Source of the DNA: Maricaulis salignorans
GTDB lineage: Bacteria; Pseudomonadota; Alphaproteobacteria; Caulobacterales; Maricaulaceae
Reading direction: 5' to 3'
Assembly (NCBI RefSeq): GCF_900103475.1
Contig: NZ_FNHG01000008.1
Location: 1 to 64,000, forward strand
DNA length: 64,000 nt
Shown: piece after piece, positions 34,672 to 43,585 of the stretch
Layout of the letters: every line of letters begins with the position of its first letter
Position numbering within the stretch: the first letter of the stretch is position 1
Position numbers and translations under genes: made by a program
Notes under the pieces: generated by a model
Told to the model about the DNA's origin: nothing
The model's database searches: none
What the model saw: only the letters and a program-made list of their open reading frames with translations

Positions 34672-35784
34672 ATGACCTATACGCTGATCGGCACCGCAGT
34701 TTCGCTCTATACCGGCAAGGTGCGCGGCTATCTGCGCTGGAAGAATGTGGCTTTCCGCGAGCAACTCTCGACGGTTGAGGCTTACAAGTCGGTTATCCTG
34801 CCGCGCATTGGCTGGCCTGTTGTCCCGGTCCTGCTGCATGACGACGGTAGTGCACGTGGTCGCGCCGTGCAGGACACGACCGAGATCATCGACTATGTCG
34901 AGGCGCACGAGCCGGGGCCTTCGGTCTATCCGGACGGACCGGTGCAGAAGCTGGCGGCGCTGATCCTTGAACTGTTCGGCGATGAGTGGCTGGTCATTCC
35001 GGCGATGCATTATCGCTGGGCCTATAATCGCGATTTCGCCCAGGCGGAATTTGGCGCGACCTCCTATCCGGACCTGCCGCCGGAGGAGCGTCTTGCGGCG
35101 GTCCAGAAATCGGTCGACTTCTTCTCCGGCGCACTCCCGGTGCTGGGTATCGCGCCCGATAGCGTCGCCGCCGTGGAAGCTTCGTTCGAAGCGTTTCTTG
35201 CCGCGTTCGAAGCGCATCTGGAGCAGCATGACTTCCTGTTCGGCTCGCGGCCCTCGATCGGTGATTACGGTTTTCTCGGACCGCTCTACGCGCATTTGCT
35301 GCGCGATCCGGCCTCCGGCGAAATCATGGAAAGACTGGCGCCGCGCGTTGCCGACTGGGCCCGGCGCACCCATGCACCGCAGCACGCCCTGACGGGTGAT
35401 TTCCTCGAGGATGACGACATTCCGCCAACCCTGATGCCGATGCTGGAAATGTTCGCGGCGCAGCAATTGCCGGTTCTGCTGGGCACCGCCAGGGCGCTGG
35501 CCGAATGGTCCGAAGAAAACCCGGATGCCTCTGAATTGCCGCGCATTTTCGGATTCAACAAAGCCATGATCGGACACGGCGACACTGTCGTCGAGACCGA
35601 CCGGGCCATCTTCCCCTACCCACTCTGGATGCTGCAACGTGTCACCGATCATCTCGCCGGCCTGGACGGCGAGGCGCGGCAGTCAGCCGAGAAAATGCTG
35701 CGCAGCATAGGTGCAGCAAAATTGATCGGTTTTGAACTCCCCATCCGGCTCAAACGCGAGAATTACAAACTCGTCCGGGGCTGA
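34672..35784 (+). CDS. Glutathione S-transferase family protein, long form
   Basis: A 370-residue protein with a thioredoxin-like N-terminal domain (YTLIGTAVSLYTGKVRGYLRW, cis-proline region WPVVPVLLHDD, and TTEIIDYVEAHEPGP for glutathione binding) and a helical C-terminal domain (about 100-230, SIGDYGFLGPLYAHLLRD). The extra 120 residues beyond a usual GST are typical of a subfamily with an extended C terminus. No cysteine or serine is seen at the usual catalytic position near residue 10-15, so transferase activity is uncertain. AAGGGAGTC precedes the ATG. It has no operon partner. Confidence 0.85.
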   Translation: MTYTLIGTAVSLYTGKVRGYLRWKNVAFREQLSTVEAYKSVILPRIGWPVVPVLLHDDGSARGRAVQDTTEIIDYVEAHEPGPSVYPDGPVQKLAALILELFGDEWLVIPAMHYRWAYNRDFAQAEFGATSYPDLPPEERLAAVQKSVDFFSGALPVLGIAPDSVAAVEASFEAFLAAFEAHLEQHDFLFGSRPSIGDYGFLGPLYAHLLRDPASGEIMERLAPRVADWARRTHAPQHALTGDFLEDDDIPPTLMPMLEMFAAQQLPVLLGTARALAEWSEENPDASELPRIFGFNKAMIGHGDTVVETDRAIFPYPLWMLQRVTDHLAGLDGEARQSAEKMLRSIGAAKLIGFELPIRLKRENYKLVRG

Positions 35785-35849
35785 TCCGCTCTTGATCGCA
35801 ACGGGGCAATGCCGCATGAATTCGCTTCGCTTTATCGCTTGAGGAAATA

Positions 35850-36740
35850 ATGGACCGGATCGACGCCTTGCGGCTCTTCTCCTCTGTCGCCGAGCTGGGC
35901 AGTTTCACCCAGGCCGCCGAGCGCGAGGGCATCACGCCCGGCGCCGCATCGAAACAGATCACCGCCCTGGAATCCCGGCTGCAGGCCCGCCTGTTCGAGC
36001 GCACGACGCGGTCGGTCCGGCTGACCGAGGCGGGCGCCGCCCTGCTCGATCGCGTGCGGCCCTGGCTGGGCGAATATGATGCGCTGGAAGAAGGTGTCGC
36101 GGATGCGCGCTCAGCGCCGGCCGGCCTGTTGCGGGTGACGGCTTCGGTCGATTTCGGGGCGCGCCAGCTGATGCACCCCATCGCCAGCTTCATGGCGCAA
36201 TGGCCCGGGGTCGAGGTGCGGCTCTCGCTGGTCGACCGCATGGTCGATCTGGTCGAGGAGGGCTTCGATGTCGGCGTGCGGATCGGCAATCTTGATGACA
36301 GCGCCCTGATCGCCCGCCGCCTGGCGCCGGCCTGTATGAGCCTGGTCGCCTCGCCGGCCTATCTCGACGCACGCGGCACGCCCCGGCATCCTTCCGAACT
36401 GGCGACGCACGACATCATCATCGACCGCAACAAGCCGGCGCCGCAACAACTCAAATTCACCCGCGGCAGCGAGGAGACCGATGTGCGCGTCTCCGGCCGT
36501 CTGACCCTGAATGGCGCCAGCGCTGCGATCGAGGCCGCCGCCGCCGGTGTCGGCATTGCCTGCTCGCCGCGTTATGCCGCCCAGGCCGCGCTGGACGATG
36601 GCCGCGTCGTGCCGCTCCTGCCCGACTGGGAACCGGACCACCGCAATCTGTGGGCTGTGTTCCCGTCGAGCCGCTATCTCACCCACCGGGTCCGCCTGTT
36701 TGTGGATCATCTCGCCGAGCACTTCACCAGCAGCATTTGA
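35850..36740 (+). CDS. LysR-family transcriptional regulator
   Basis: A 296-residue regulator. The N-terminal winged HTH (MDRIDALRLFSSVAELGSFTQAAE, residues 1-24, then the GITPGAASKQITALE segment) is followed by the two-lobed effector-binding domain (about 92-290, including LLRVTASVDFGARQLMHPI). The close match of the N terminus to the DhaR/YhjC-like group suggests control of a reductase or quinone-stress gene, but no divergent target is present. The GST gene 65 bp upstream on the same strand is a possible neighbour target (weak). A GAGGAA site precedes the ATG. Confidence 0.92.
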   Translation: MDRIDALRLFSSVAELGSFTQAAEREGITPGAASKQITALESRLQARLFERTTRSVRLTEAGAALLDRVRPWLGEYDALEEGVADARSAPAGLLRVTASVDFGARQLMHPIASFMAQWPGVEVRLSLVDRMVDLVEEGFDVGVRIGNLDDSALIARRLAPACMSLVASPAYLDARGTPRHPSELATHDIIIDRNKPAPQQLKFTRGSEETDVRVSGRLTLNGASAAIEAAAAGVGIACSPRYAAQAALDDGRVVPLLPDWEPDHRNLWAVFPSSRYLTHRVRLFVDHLAEHFTSSI

Positions 36741-36914
36741 GGCTGTGGACAAGTCTGTGGAAATCCTGTGTGGAGGTCTGTGGGTAGTCCTGGACGTCGC
36801 ACAGGGCCGGCCACCTTGCGGGCGGCAGCAGACCGGCGGAGATTCCCGATTCTGCCCTGCACCGCTTCGTGATATAAGCCCCGGCAAGGTAATCGTGAAT
36901 TCCGGGGGATGTCG

Positions 36915-37748
36915 ATGAAACAGTTATGGGTGGCGGCACTGGTCTGTGCCGGTCTGACGGCGTGCGCGAGCACAGGTGGCGGCGTTGGCGGCAGCGTATC
37001 GAACAGCGCCTTTGACTACGCGCCCTCCCGGGCCAATCGCTCGGCCGATACCCGCATTGGCTATCGCCTCACAGGCGAAAGCTGGCAGGGGCGGATGGTG
37101 TTTGAAACAGTCGGCGGCGAAGTGCGCGTTGATCTCGGTCTCGACGGACTTGAGAGTGGTGCCGCGCGAGCCGAACTCTTGATCGCCATGCCCTATCTCG
37201 ACGGCGGAGTGCGCCGCTATGAGGGTCTGGCCGATACCGGCCGGCCTGTCACTGTCGAGCTCCAGGCCGGGCCTTGCCATGCTGGCGATGGTGCGACCCA
37301 TCCCTATTTCGCCAAAGTGCGCATGGGTATGAGCGAGATCCGCGGCTGTGCCTCGGAGACGGCACCGGTTGATCGCTGGTCCAATTATCTCGCGCAATAC
37401 CTGCCGGCCATCGATGCCTGCCTGGCGGAAATGTCGGGCAATGCCGATCACATCTCGCTCGCCTACACCCTGTCTGGCGGCGCCACCGGGATCCGCCTGG
37501 TTGACCGCGACGGCGCCAGCTGGGAATGCGCCACGCGCGAGGACGGCCACCGCGTCAATTCCCTGCGCCCGATCGACGCCGCCGATGCCGTGCTCGGCGA
37601 GGGCGACCCGATCTTCGTCCGTTCCGCCATGCCTGATGCGCAGATGAGCTGTTACGTGTTTGAATCCGTCCGGGAAGCCGATGGCCGGCTGATCGGCGCG
37701 CTGGGTCATGATGCCTGCGATGGCGGTTTTGACGGCAGTATTGGCTGA
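36915..37748 (+). CDS. Putative lipoprotein, unknown function
   Basis: A 277-residue lipoprotein precursor: MKQLWVAALVCAGLTACAS with a lipobox LTAC and cysteine near residue 17. The mature part begins with a Gly/Ser-rich linker and has a mixed beta-rich body with four or more cysteines in the C-terminal half (for example CHAGDG, RGCASE, CLAEMSG, SCYVFES). Envelope location is likely; no domain is recognised. I chose the ATG at 36915 rather than the one at 36909, which sits directly on the GGGGG site. The 174 bp upstream hold nothing but short TGTGG repeats. Confidence 0.7.
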   Translation: MKQLWVAALVCAGLTACASTGGGVGGSVSNSAFDYAPSRANRSADTRIGYRLTGESWQGRMVFETVGGEVRVDLGLDGLESGAARAELLIAMPYLDGGVRRYEGLADTGRPVTVELQAGPCHAGDGATHPYFAKVRMGMSEIRGCASETAPVDRWSNYLAQYLPAIDACLAEMSGNADHISLAYTLSGGATGIRLVDRDGASWECATREDGHRVNSLRPIDAADAVLGEGDPIFVRSAMPDAQMSCYVFESVREADGRLIGALGHDACDGGFDGSIG

Positions 37749-37824
37749 GCCGCGCGCGATGCTGATTGTCCGCTCCCGGCGGGTGCACTTAACGCGGCCT
37801 TAACGCGAAGCGGTGGAGGGCATG

Positions 37825-38799
37825 ATGATGCGCGCCCTGATTTTTCTCTGCCTTGCCCTGTCGATGGCCTCTCCCGCCCATGCCGAATTGCGCGATTTGC
37901 GCGCCCGGCTGTCCGGGCAGGAAGGTCTGATCTGGATCGCCTTTGATGGCCAGCCAACGCTGCTGCGCCGTCAGGCAACAGCGTCCGGCCTCGAACTTGT
38001 CCTAGAAGGCGTCAGCGTCAATTCGCGTGAGATCGTCCCGCGCGATCGCGATCTGGTGACCGCCGTCCAGGTTGAGCCGACCGAGCGCGGCGCCCGTATC
38101 GAACTGGTCGCCGGCCAGGCCTGGGCCACCAGCGAAGCCGAGTTGCGCGAAGGCGGCGTGCTGGTCCGGGTCCGCCTTGCCCAATCCGGCGCGTCGGTGA
38201 TGCCAGTCGCCACGGCCTATCCGGCGACAGCGCCCGACTGGCAGCCGACACCGACGACAAGTCAGGCGCCGGCCGCCATGCACACCGCGCCGCCGGTCGC
38301 GCGCGCCCCATCACCGTCCGCCCCGCGCTCGACCGATCCTGCGGTCCAGCCGCAAGCTCCCGCTCCAACTCCAAGGCCAACCCCGGCTCCAGCCCAGGCC
38401 CAGGCCCAGGCTCCGGCTGCGAGCCAGCCGCCCCGGGCGAGCTCGATGCCGGCCCAGGCCGCCGCGATGGCTGCTGCCGCTTTGCCAGCCGGGCAGCCGG
38501 GTTGTTCCGAAGCGGCCGCCGCCGTCGAGGCCAATCCCTGGGATGATGCGAGCCTGATGCAGCATGCCCGCTGCCTGTCGGGCGGCGGCGATACCGCGTC
38601 GGCGATCCGGATCTATGAACAAATGCTCGCCTTCGAGCCGGAAAATGTCACCGCAGCGCTGGCCCTGGCGGATCTGCGTCTGCAACAGGGCGATCGCGCC
38701 GCGGCACGGACGCTCTATCTGCGCGCGGCTCGCCATGCCAATAGCGATGCCGAGGCCATGCGCGCGCGCGGTCAGGCCGAGGCGCTGGGCCCGGAATAA
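37825..38799 (+). CDS. Exported TPR-type protein with Pro/Ala/Gln linker
   Basis: A 324-residue protein with a signal peptide (hydrophobic ALIFLCLALSMASPAHA, cleavage near residue 20). A beta-rich N-terminal domain (about 20-120) is followed by a proline/alanine/glutamine-rich linker (about 140-215, repeated PAP and AQAQ) and a C-terminal tetratricopeptide domain (about 230-320, DNPWDDASLMQHARCL and PENVTAALALADLRLQQGD). GGAGGG lies before three clustered ATGs; I took the middle one. This layout recalls periplasmic proteins linked to envelope assembly, but the role is unknown. It ends 25 bp before thiD. Confidence 0.7.
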   Translation: MMRALIFLCLALSMASPAHAELRDLRARLSGQEGLIWIAFDGQPTLLRRQATASGLELVLEGVSVNSREIVPRDRDLVTAVQVEPTERGARIELVAGQAWATSEAELREGGVLVRVRLAQSGASVMPVATAYPATAPDWQPTPTTSQAPAAMHTAPPVARAPSPSAPRSTDPAVQPQAPAPTPRPTPAPAQAQAQAPAASQPPRASSMPAQAAAMAAAALPAGQPGCSEAAAAVEANPWDDASLMQHARCLSGGGDTASAIRIYEQMLAFEPENVTAALALADLRLQQGDRAAARTLYLRAARHANSDAEAMRARGQAEALGPE

Positions 38800-38824
38800 C
38801 AGCGCAGCCATGCCGGAGAGACTG

Positions 38825-39631
38825 ATGGAACACGAACATGCCGGCCGCGTGCTGGTCATCGCCGGATCCGATAGCGGCGGCGGCGCCGGTATCCAGGCCG
38901 ATATCAAGGCGATTGCGGCCCTGGGCGGCTATGCCACCACTGCGATCACGGCGATCACGGCCCAGAACACGCTCGGCGTAACGGCCGTGCACCCGGTCCC
39001 CGTCGACATCGTCATCGCCCAGATGACTGCGGTGCTCGATGATATCGGTACGGACGCGATCAAGACCGGCATGCTGGTCAATGAGGCGATTGTGCTGGCT
39101 GTTGCCGATCTGATCGAACAACGCGCGCCGGGCCGGCCCTTCGTGCTCGACCCGGTGATGGTCGCGACCTCGGGCGATGCCTTGCTTGATGCTGGCGCCG
39201 AGGCCGCGATCCGCGACCGTCTTCTGCCGCTGGCAACGCTGGTCACACCCAATTTCCCGGAAGCTGAACGCCTGGCGGGCGGCAAGATCGAGGATATTGA
39301 CGGCCAGATCGGTGCGGCAGAGGCCCTGATGGAAATGGGCGCCCGCGCCGCCTTGATCAAAGGCGGGCATCTGCCCGGCAAGGTCGCGCGCGATGTGCTG
39401 GTCTCCTCGCGCGGCATGGAGCTGATCGAGCGGCCGAAGATCGAGACCCGCCATACGCACGGCACCGGTTGCACCCTGGCCTCGGCGATCGCGGCCCTGC
39501 TGGCGCGCGGTTATTCACTGCCGGATTCCGTCAAGCATGCCGGCGATTATCTCTATGAAGCGATCTCCCGCGCGCCGGGCTTCGGCGCCGGTCACGGCCC
39601 GGTTGACCATATGTGGATGATCCGGGAATAG
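38825..39631 (+). CDS. thiD: Hydroxymethylpyrimidine/phosphomethylpyrimidine kinase
   Basis: Phosphorylates the HMP pyrimidine twice to give HMP-PP for thiamine diphosphate synthesis; ThiC, also in this window, makes the HMP-P precursor. The 268 residues match the ribokinase-like fold. The substrate motif AGSDSGGGAGIQADIK lies near residues 13-28, DPVMVATSGD near 118, and the ATP/anion hole HTHGTGCTLAS near 211-221. I chose the ATG at 38825, four bases after GGAGAG, over the ATG at 38810. It lies 15 kb from thiC and has no riboswitch of its own that I can see. Confidence 0.95.
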   Translation: MEHEHAGRVLVIAGSDSGGGAGIQADIKAIAALGGYATTAITAITAQNTLGVTAVHPVPVDIVIAQMTAVLDDIGTDAIKTGMLVNEAIVLAVADLIEQRAPGRPFVLDPVMVATSGDALLDAGAEAAIRDRLLPLATLVTPNFPEAERLAGGKIEDIDGQIGAAEALMEMGARAALIKGGHLPGKVARDVLVSSRGMELIERPKIETRHTHGTGCTLASAIAALLARGYSLPDSVKHAGDYLYEAISRAPGFGAGHGPVDHMWMIRE

Positions 39632-39640
39632 GCGAACCGG

Positions 39641-40546
39641 TCAGACCGGCGGCGGCAGGACCGCTTTCTTGCGCGCAATCCAGACCCCGGCGAGGATGAT
39701 CGCCAGCGCGAGCAGCGCAGTCCAGCCAAGGGTTTCGCCAATCAGCAGGCCGGTCGCGACGGCGGCAATCGGGGTCATGTAATTGACCGTCGCGAGGAAG
39801 CTCGGCCCGGCCGTGCGCGCGATCTGCATCAGCAGGACCGAGGCCAGTGCCGTCGGCCCGATCGCCAGCCAGAACACGCTCATCCAGGCCGAAACCGGGG
39901 CGGCGGGCATATGGGTCAGATCCCAGATCCCGAAGGGCAGGGAGAGCAGCGCGCCCATGATCAGCATGCCCGCACCCGAGAGCGAGGGCGGCGTGTCGGG
40001 CAGAAGGCGCGCCAGCACCGCATTGATCCCGTAGCAGATCGCCGCGCCCAACACGCCGATCTGGGCCACCAGCCCCGAGCCGCCCAATCCTTGCAGGGCA
40101 ACCGGCCCGAGCAATACGACGACACCGGCAAAACCGATCAGGAATCCGGCCAGGCGCCGTGCATTCATGCGCTCGCCGGGCACGAAAACATGCGCCAGCG
40201 CGATGGTGGTCAGCGGCATGGTGGCGATCAGAATACCGGTCAGCGAGCTGTCGATGGTTTGCTGGCCCCAGCTGATCAGGAAGAAGGGCGCGGTATTGCC
40301 GAACAGGCCCAGCGCGCCAAACCATAGCCAGCGCTTGTCATTGAGTGGCGGCAGGCGGTGGCCGCGCGCATAGGTCCAGCCGGTCAAGAGAATGGCCGCG
40401 CCGGCGATGCGCACCAGGATCAGGGCGGAGGGGGAAAAACTGATCACCGCATGCTTGATGAAGGCATAGGCCGAGCCCCAGAGCAGGGTCAGAATGATCA
40501 GCATGGCCCAGTCGCGCAGGGTCGGGTGGTGGAGCGGGCGGGTCAA
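39641..40546 (-). CDS. EamA/DMT-family permease
   Basis: A 301-residue inner-membrane protein with ten predicted helices in two EamA repeats (first about 12-142, second about 155-290). The repeats are of the usual kind (LTLLWGSAYAFIKHAVISFSP in the first and LASVLLMQIARTAGPSFLATVNYMTPI in the second). These permeases export amino acids, purines or other metabolites. The likely start is TTG at 40546, placed one base after the stop of the aminotransferase gene; a later ATG at 40504 would remove the first helix. The two genes appear to be one transcript. Confidence 0.87.
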   Translation of the reverse strand: MTRPLHHPTLRDWAMLIILTLLWGSAYAFIKHAVISFSPSALILVRIAGAAILLTGWTYARGHRLPPLNDKRWLWFGALGLFGNTAPFFLISWGQQTIDSSLTGILIATMPLTTIALAHVFVPGERMNARRLAGFLIGFAGVVVLLGPVALQGLGGSGLVAQIGVLGAAICYGINAVLARLLPDTPPSLSGAGMLIMGALLSLPFGIWDLTHMPAAPVSAWMSVFWLAIGPTALASVLLMQIARTAGPSFLATVNYMTPIAAVATGLLIGETLGWTALLALAIILAGVWIARKKAVLPPPV

Positions 40547-40547
40547 A

Positions 40548-41681
40548 TCAGAGCTCGGCTTTCAGGGCGGCGACAAGCCGGGCCAGATCGGCCGGGTCAT
40601 TATAGAGATGCGGCGTCACGCGCAGCCGGTCGCCGCGCTGCGAGACATAGACCTGGCGTGCCGCGAGACGCTTGACCAGGTCGGCGGGCGCGCCGCCGGG
40701 CAGGGCGAGGCAGAGATAATGCGGCGCGCGTTCCGGCGTCGCATCGCGCAGGCCGAGCGGGGCCACGGCGTCGGCGATCTCGGCGGTGCGGGCACCGAGG
40801 GTTCGGGAAATCTCTGCGACGCCCCAGTCGAGCATGTGTTGCAAACAGACATTCGCCGCCGGCACCAGCTGGAAGGCCGAGCGTTCGCCCATGTCGAAGC
40901 GGCGGGCACCGGGCGCGTATTCATCGGCATAATCGACCAGACGGGCGAAATCCTCGGCCCGGTCGCGCACGATCCAGTTTTCCTCCAGCGGCTCGCCTTG
41001 CTGATGTTGTGGCGCGACATAGAGGGCGCCGATCGAATAGGGCCCCAGCATCCACTTATAGCAGGCGGCGACGGCAAAATCGGGCTGGATCGCCGCCATC
41101 TCGAACGGCAATACGCCGAGCGACTGGGTCAGGTCGAGAACGAGCGCCGCGCCCTGCCGCCGCGCTGCATCGCTGATCGCCGCAAGGTCGAGCTGGCCGC
41201 CATCGGCCCAGTGCACATGCGGGCAGGCGACGATCGAGGTCGCGGTGCTGATCGCGCCGAGCATGGCATCGGTCCAGCTCTGGTCCTCACGCCGCGTCAC
41301 TGTGCGGATGCGGGCGCCATATTGTTTCGCCAGGCCGTGCCAGACATAGATATTCGACGGAAACTGCGCGTCCAGGACGAGGATTTCCGACCGGGCGTCG
41401 GGCGCCAGATTGCGCGCCGCCGTCGCCAGTCCGTAGGAGGCCGCCGGCACGATGGCGACATCATTGCGGCTCGCCCCGAACAGGGCTGCCGCCCGGGTGC
41501 GAAATCCTTCCGGCGCGGCAAAGAAATCGGCCTGGATGTCGAGCGTCCAGGGCCGGGTCTTGCGGGCATAGCTGGTCGCCCCGGCACCGGAGGCTGCGAT
41601 CGGCATTGGCCCCATATAGGCGGCGTTGAAATAGGCGACCTCGCGCGGCAGGTCGAACAGGGCGCGTTGTGATGCGATCAT
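40548..41681 (-). CDS. PLP-dependent class V aminotransferase-fold protein
   Basis: A 377-residue enzyme of the class V (NifS/isopenicillin-N-epimerase) group. It has the early YFNAAYMGPMP segment, the HWADGGQLDLAAI stretch, DLTQSLGVLPF (Asp binding the pyridine nitrogen) and the lysine that binds PLP in ACYKWMLGPYSIGALYV (about 222). The substrate is unclear: such proteins include cysteine desulfurases, kynureninases and epimerases, and none of the specific marks of these is obvious. I chose the ATG at 41681; the long frame upstream is not homologous. It is divergent from serC. Confidence 0.85.
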   Translation of the reverse strand: MIASQRALFDLPREVAYFNAAYMGPMPIAASGAGATSYARKTRPWTLDIQADFFAAPEGFRTRAAALFGASRNDVAIVPAASYGLATAARNLAPDARSEILVLDAQFPSNIYVWHGLAKQYGARIRTVTRREDQSWTDAMLGAISTATSIVACPHVHWADGGQLDLAAISDAARRQGAALVLDLTQSLGVLPFEMAAIQPDFAVAACYKWMLGPYSIGALYVAPQHQQGEPLEENWIVRDRAEDFARLVDYADEYAPGARRFDMGERSAFQLVPAANVCLQHMLDWGVAEISRTLGARTAEIADAVAPLGLRDATPERAPHYLCLALPGGAPADLVKRLAARQVYVSQRGDRLRVTPHLYNDPADLARLVAALKAEL

Positions 41682-41759
41682 GCAAAGCCTCTTGCCCCGC
41701 TGCGCGCGGGGCGTCAACGTGTCGGCGACTCCCTCACGCCCCCCGATCCGGAGATACAA

Positions 41760-42950
41760 GTGGCCGATTCCCAGAGTGCAGCTGTCGACACCCCCAATTC
41801 CAAACCGATGATCCGCCCCGCCGATCCGCGTTTTTCCTGTGGACCGGTCAAGAAACATCCGGGCTGGACCTGGGAGGGGCTCAGCGAGGCGCCACTATCG
41901 CGCACCCACCGCGCCGGCCAGGCCGTGGCGCGGATCAAGGAGGCGATTGACCGCACCCATGCGCTGCTGGAATTGCCCGAAGGCTATCATGTCGGGATCC
42001 TGCCCGGCTCCGATACCGGTGCGATGGAAGCGGCGATGTGGTCGCTGCTCGGACAGCGCGGCGTTGATGTGTTCGGCTGGGATGTGTTCGGCAAGCGCTG
42101 GATCCTCGATGCCCGCGACGAGCTGCCGCTCGATGATCTGCGCATTTTCGAGACGCCAGCCGGGCAATTGCCCGATCTGGCCCAGCATGATGGCAAGCGC
42201 GACACCGTCTTCACCCTGAATGGCACAGCGGCCGGCGTCTGGGTGCCCGATCTCGACTGGATCGACCCCGCGCGCGAGGGTCTCACCCTGTGTGACGCCA
42301 CCTCGGCCGCCTTTGCCGTCGATATCGACTGGTCGAAGATCGATGTCCTCACCTTCTCCTGGCAGAAATGCCTCGGCGGCGAAGCCCAGCACGGCATGCT
42401 GGTGATGAGCCCGCGCGCGATCGAACGGCTCAACAGCTACAAGCCGGCCTGGCCCATTCCCGGCCTGTTGCAGCTGCATTCCGGCGGCAAGGCGAATATG
42501 GCGGTCTATGAGGGCTCGACCCTCAACACGCCGTCGCTGATGTGTGTCGAGGATTATGTCTCCTCCCTGAAATGGGCATCACGCATTGGCGGATTGCCCG
42601 AGCTGGTGCGCCGCAGCGAGGCGAATTTCGCGGCGCTTGATGCCTGGGTGAAACAGTCGGACTGGCTGGGTTATCTGTGTGAGGACGAGGCGGCGCGCTC
42701 GCCGGTTTCGGTGACGCTGAAATTCACCGATCCGCGCATTGCAGTGATGGATGCCGAGGCGCAATGGGCGCTGACCAAGCGCATTTGCTCCCTGCTCGAG
42801 CGTGAAAATGCGGCGCTCGACATCTCGATGCACCGCCAGTCCGTGCCCGGCATCCGCATCTGGTGCGGTCCGACGATCGAACGTGATGATTTGGCCGCAC
42901 TCGGTCCCTGGCTCGACTGGGCCTGGCGCGAGGCGCTGGACGCGGCGTAA
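41760..42950 (+). CDS. serC: Phosphoserine aminotransferase
   Basis: Second step of serine synthesis: transfers the amino group of glutamate to 3-phosphohydroxypyruvate. The 396 residues fit the alphaproteobacterial-type SerC: FSCGPVKKHPGW near the N terminus, LPGSDTGAMEAAMWSLLG, the PLP aspartate in DATSAAFAVDIDW and the PLP lysine in FSWQKCLGGE (about 203). The start appears to be GTG at 41760 with GGAGA seven bases upstream; an internal ATG lies at 41808. serA is not next to it; the frequent serC-serA pair is broken or elsewhere. Confidence 0.93.
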   Translation: MADSQSAAVDTPNSKPMIRPADPRFSCGPVKKHPGWTWEGLSEAPLSRTHRAGQAVARIKEAIDRTHALLELPEGYHVGILPGSDTGAMEAAMWSLLGQRGVDVFGWDVFGKRWILDARDELPLDDLRIFETPAGQLPDLAQHDGKRDTVFTLNGTAAGVWVPDLDWIDPAREGLTLCDATSAAFAVDIDWSKIDVLTFSWQKCLGGEAQHGMLVMSPRAIERLNSYKPAWPIPGLLQLHSGGKANMAVYEGSTLNTPSLMCVEDYVSSLKWASRIGGLPELVRRSEANFAALDAWVKQSDWLGYLCEDEAARSPVSVTLKFTDPRIAVMDAEAQWALTKRICSLLERENAALDISMHRQSVPGIRIWCGPTIERDDLAALGPWLDWAWREALDAA

Positions 42951-43012
42951 CGGGCGCGCTATCCGTTGCACGACAGGGATTTGGCATCAGGCCATAGCTC
43001 AAAGGGGTGATC

Positions 43013-43582
43013 ATGACACGTTTGATGATGGCGGCGGCAGCCGCCGCCTTGCTGGCCGGAACGGCGCAGGCAGAAGATCGCGGGATGGAGTTCCGCTTCG
43101 GTGTGACGGCGCATGATCTGGCAGACCATGTCGAGGACGGGCCCAACCTGACCGCGGAAATCCTGTTCGGTTCGCCGGACTTCCTCTCCGCCATCTGGTC
43201 GCCGCGGCCCTATGTCTATGGCTCGTTCAACACCAATGGACTGACCAATTTCGGGTCCGCCGGCCTGGCCTGGAATATCCCGCTGACCGAGCGCCTGAAT
43301 TTCGAGATCAAGGAAGGCCTGTCCTATAATGACGGCGTCGTCGATATCGATCAGAACGCGCCGGCCAGCGATCCCAACCGGATCCGTCTGGCCACGACGC
43401 GGGCCCTGATGGGCAGCCATATCCTGTTTCACACCACGCTCGGTCTCGATTACGACATCAATGAGCGCTGGGCGGTCGGGGCCTATTACGAGCACATCTC
43501 GCATGGCCAGATCCTCGCATCAGGGCGCAACCAGGCGCTCGATAATGCCGGTGTCCGCCTGAGCTATCGTTTCGGGCGCTAA
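43013..43582 (+). CDS. PagL-like lipid A 3-O-deacylase (acyloxyacyl hydrolase)
   Basis: A 189-residue outer-membrane beta-barrel with signal peptide (AAAAAALLAGTAQA, cleavage near 20). The C-terminal strands hold the active-site motif EHISHGQI with His161 and Ser163, the H-x-S arrangement of Pseudomonas PagL. The final NAGVRLSYRF closes the barrel with an aromatic residue near the end. PagL removes the 3-O acyl chain from lipid A and so alters outer-membrane charge and immune recognition. The family call and active-site residues are seen; activity on this organism's lipid A is inferred. Confidence 0.87.
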   Translation: MTRLMMAAAAAALLAGTAQAEDRGMEFRFGVTAHDLADHVEDGPNLTAEILFGSPDFLSAIWSPRPYVYGSFNTNGLTNFGSAGLAWNIPLTERLNFEIKEGLSYNDGVVDIDQNAPASDPNRIRLATTRALMGSHILFHTTLGLDYDINERWAVGAYYEHISHGQILASGRNQALDNAGVRLSYRFGR

Positions 43583-43585
43583 GCC

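Noticed and set aside
34672-35784. Riboswitch or attenuator before the GST gene
   Set aside because: The 150 bp upstream contain a short hairpin-like stretch but no conserved core of any riboswitch class I know.
41712-41720. LiuR-like half site (CGTCAACGT) before serC
   Set aside because: Only one half-site, no mirrored partner at the right spacing, and the gene's role does not fit; likely chance.
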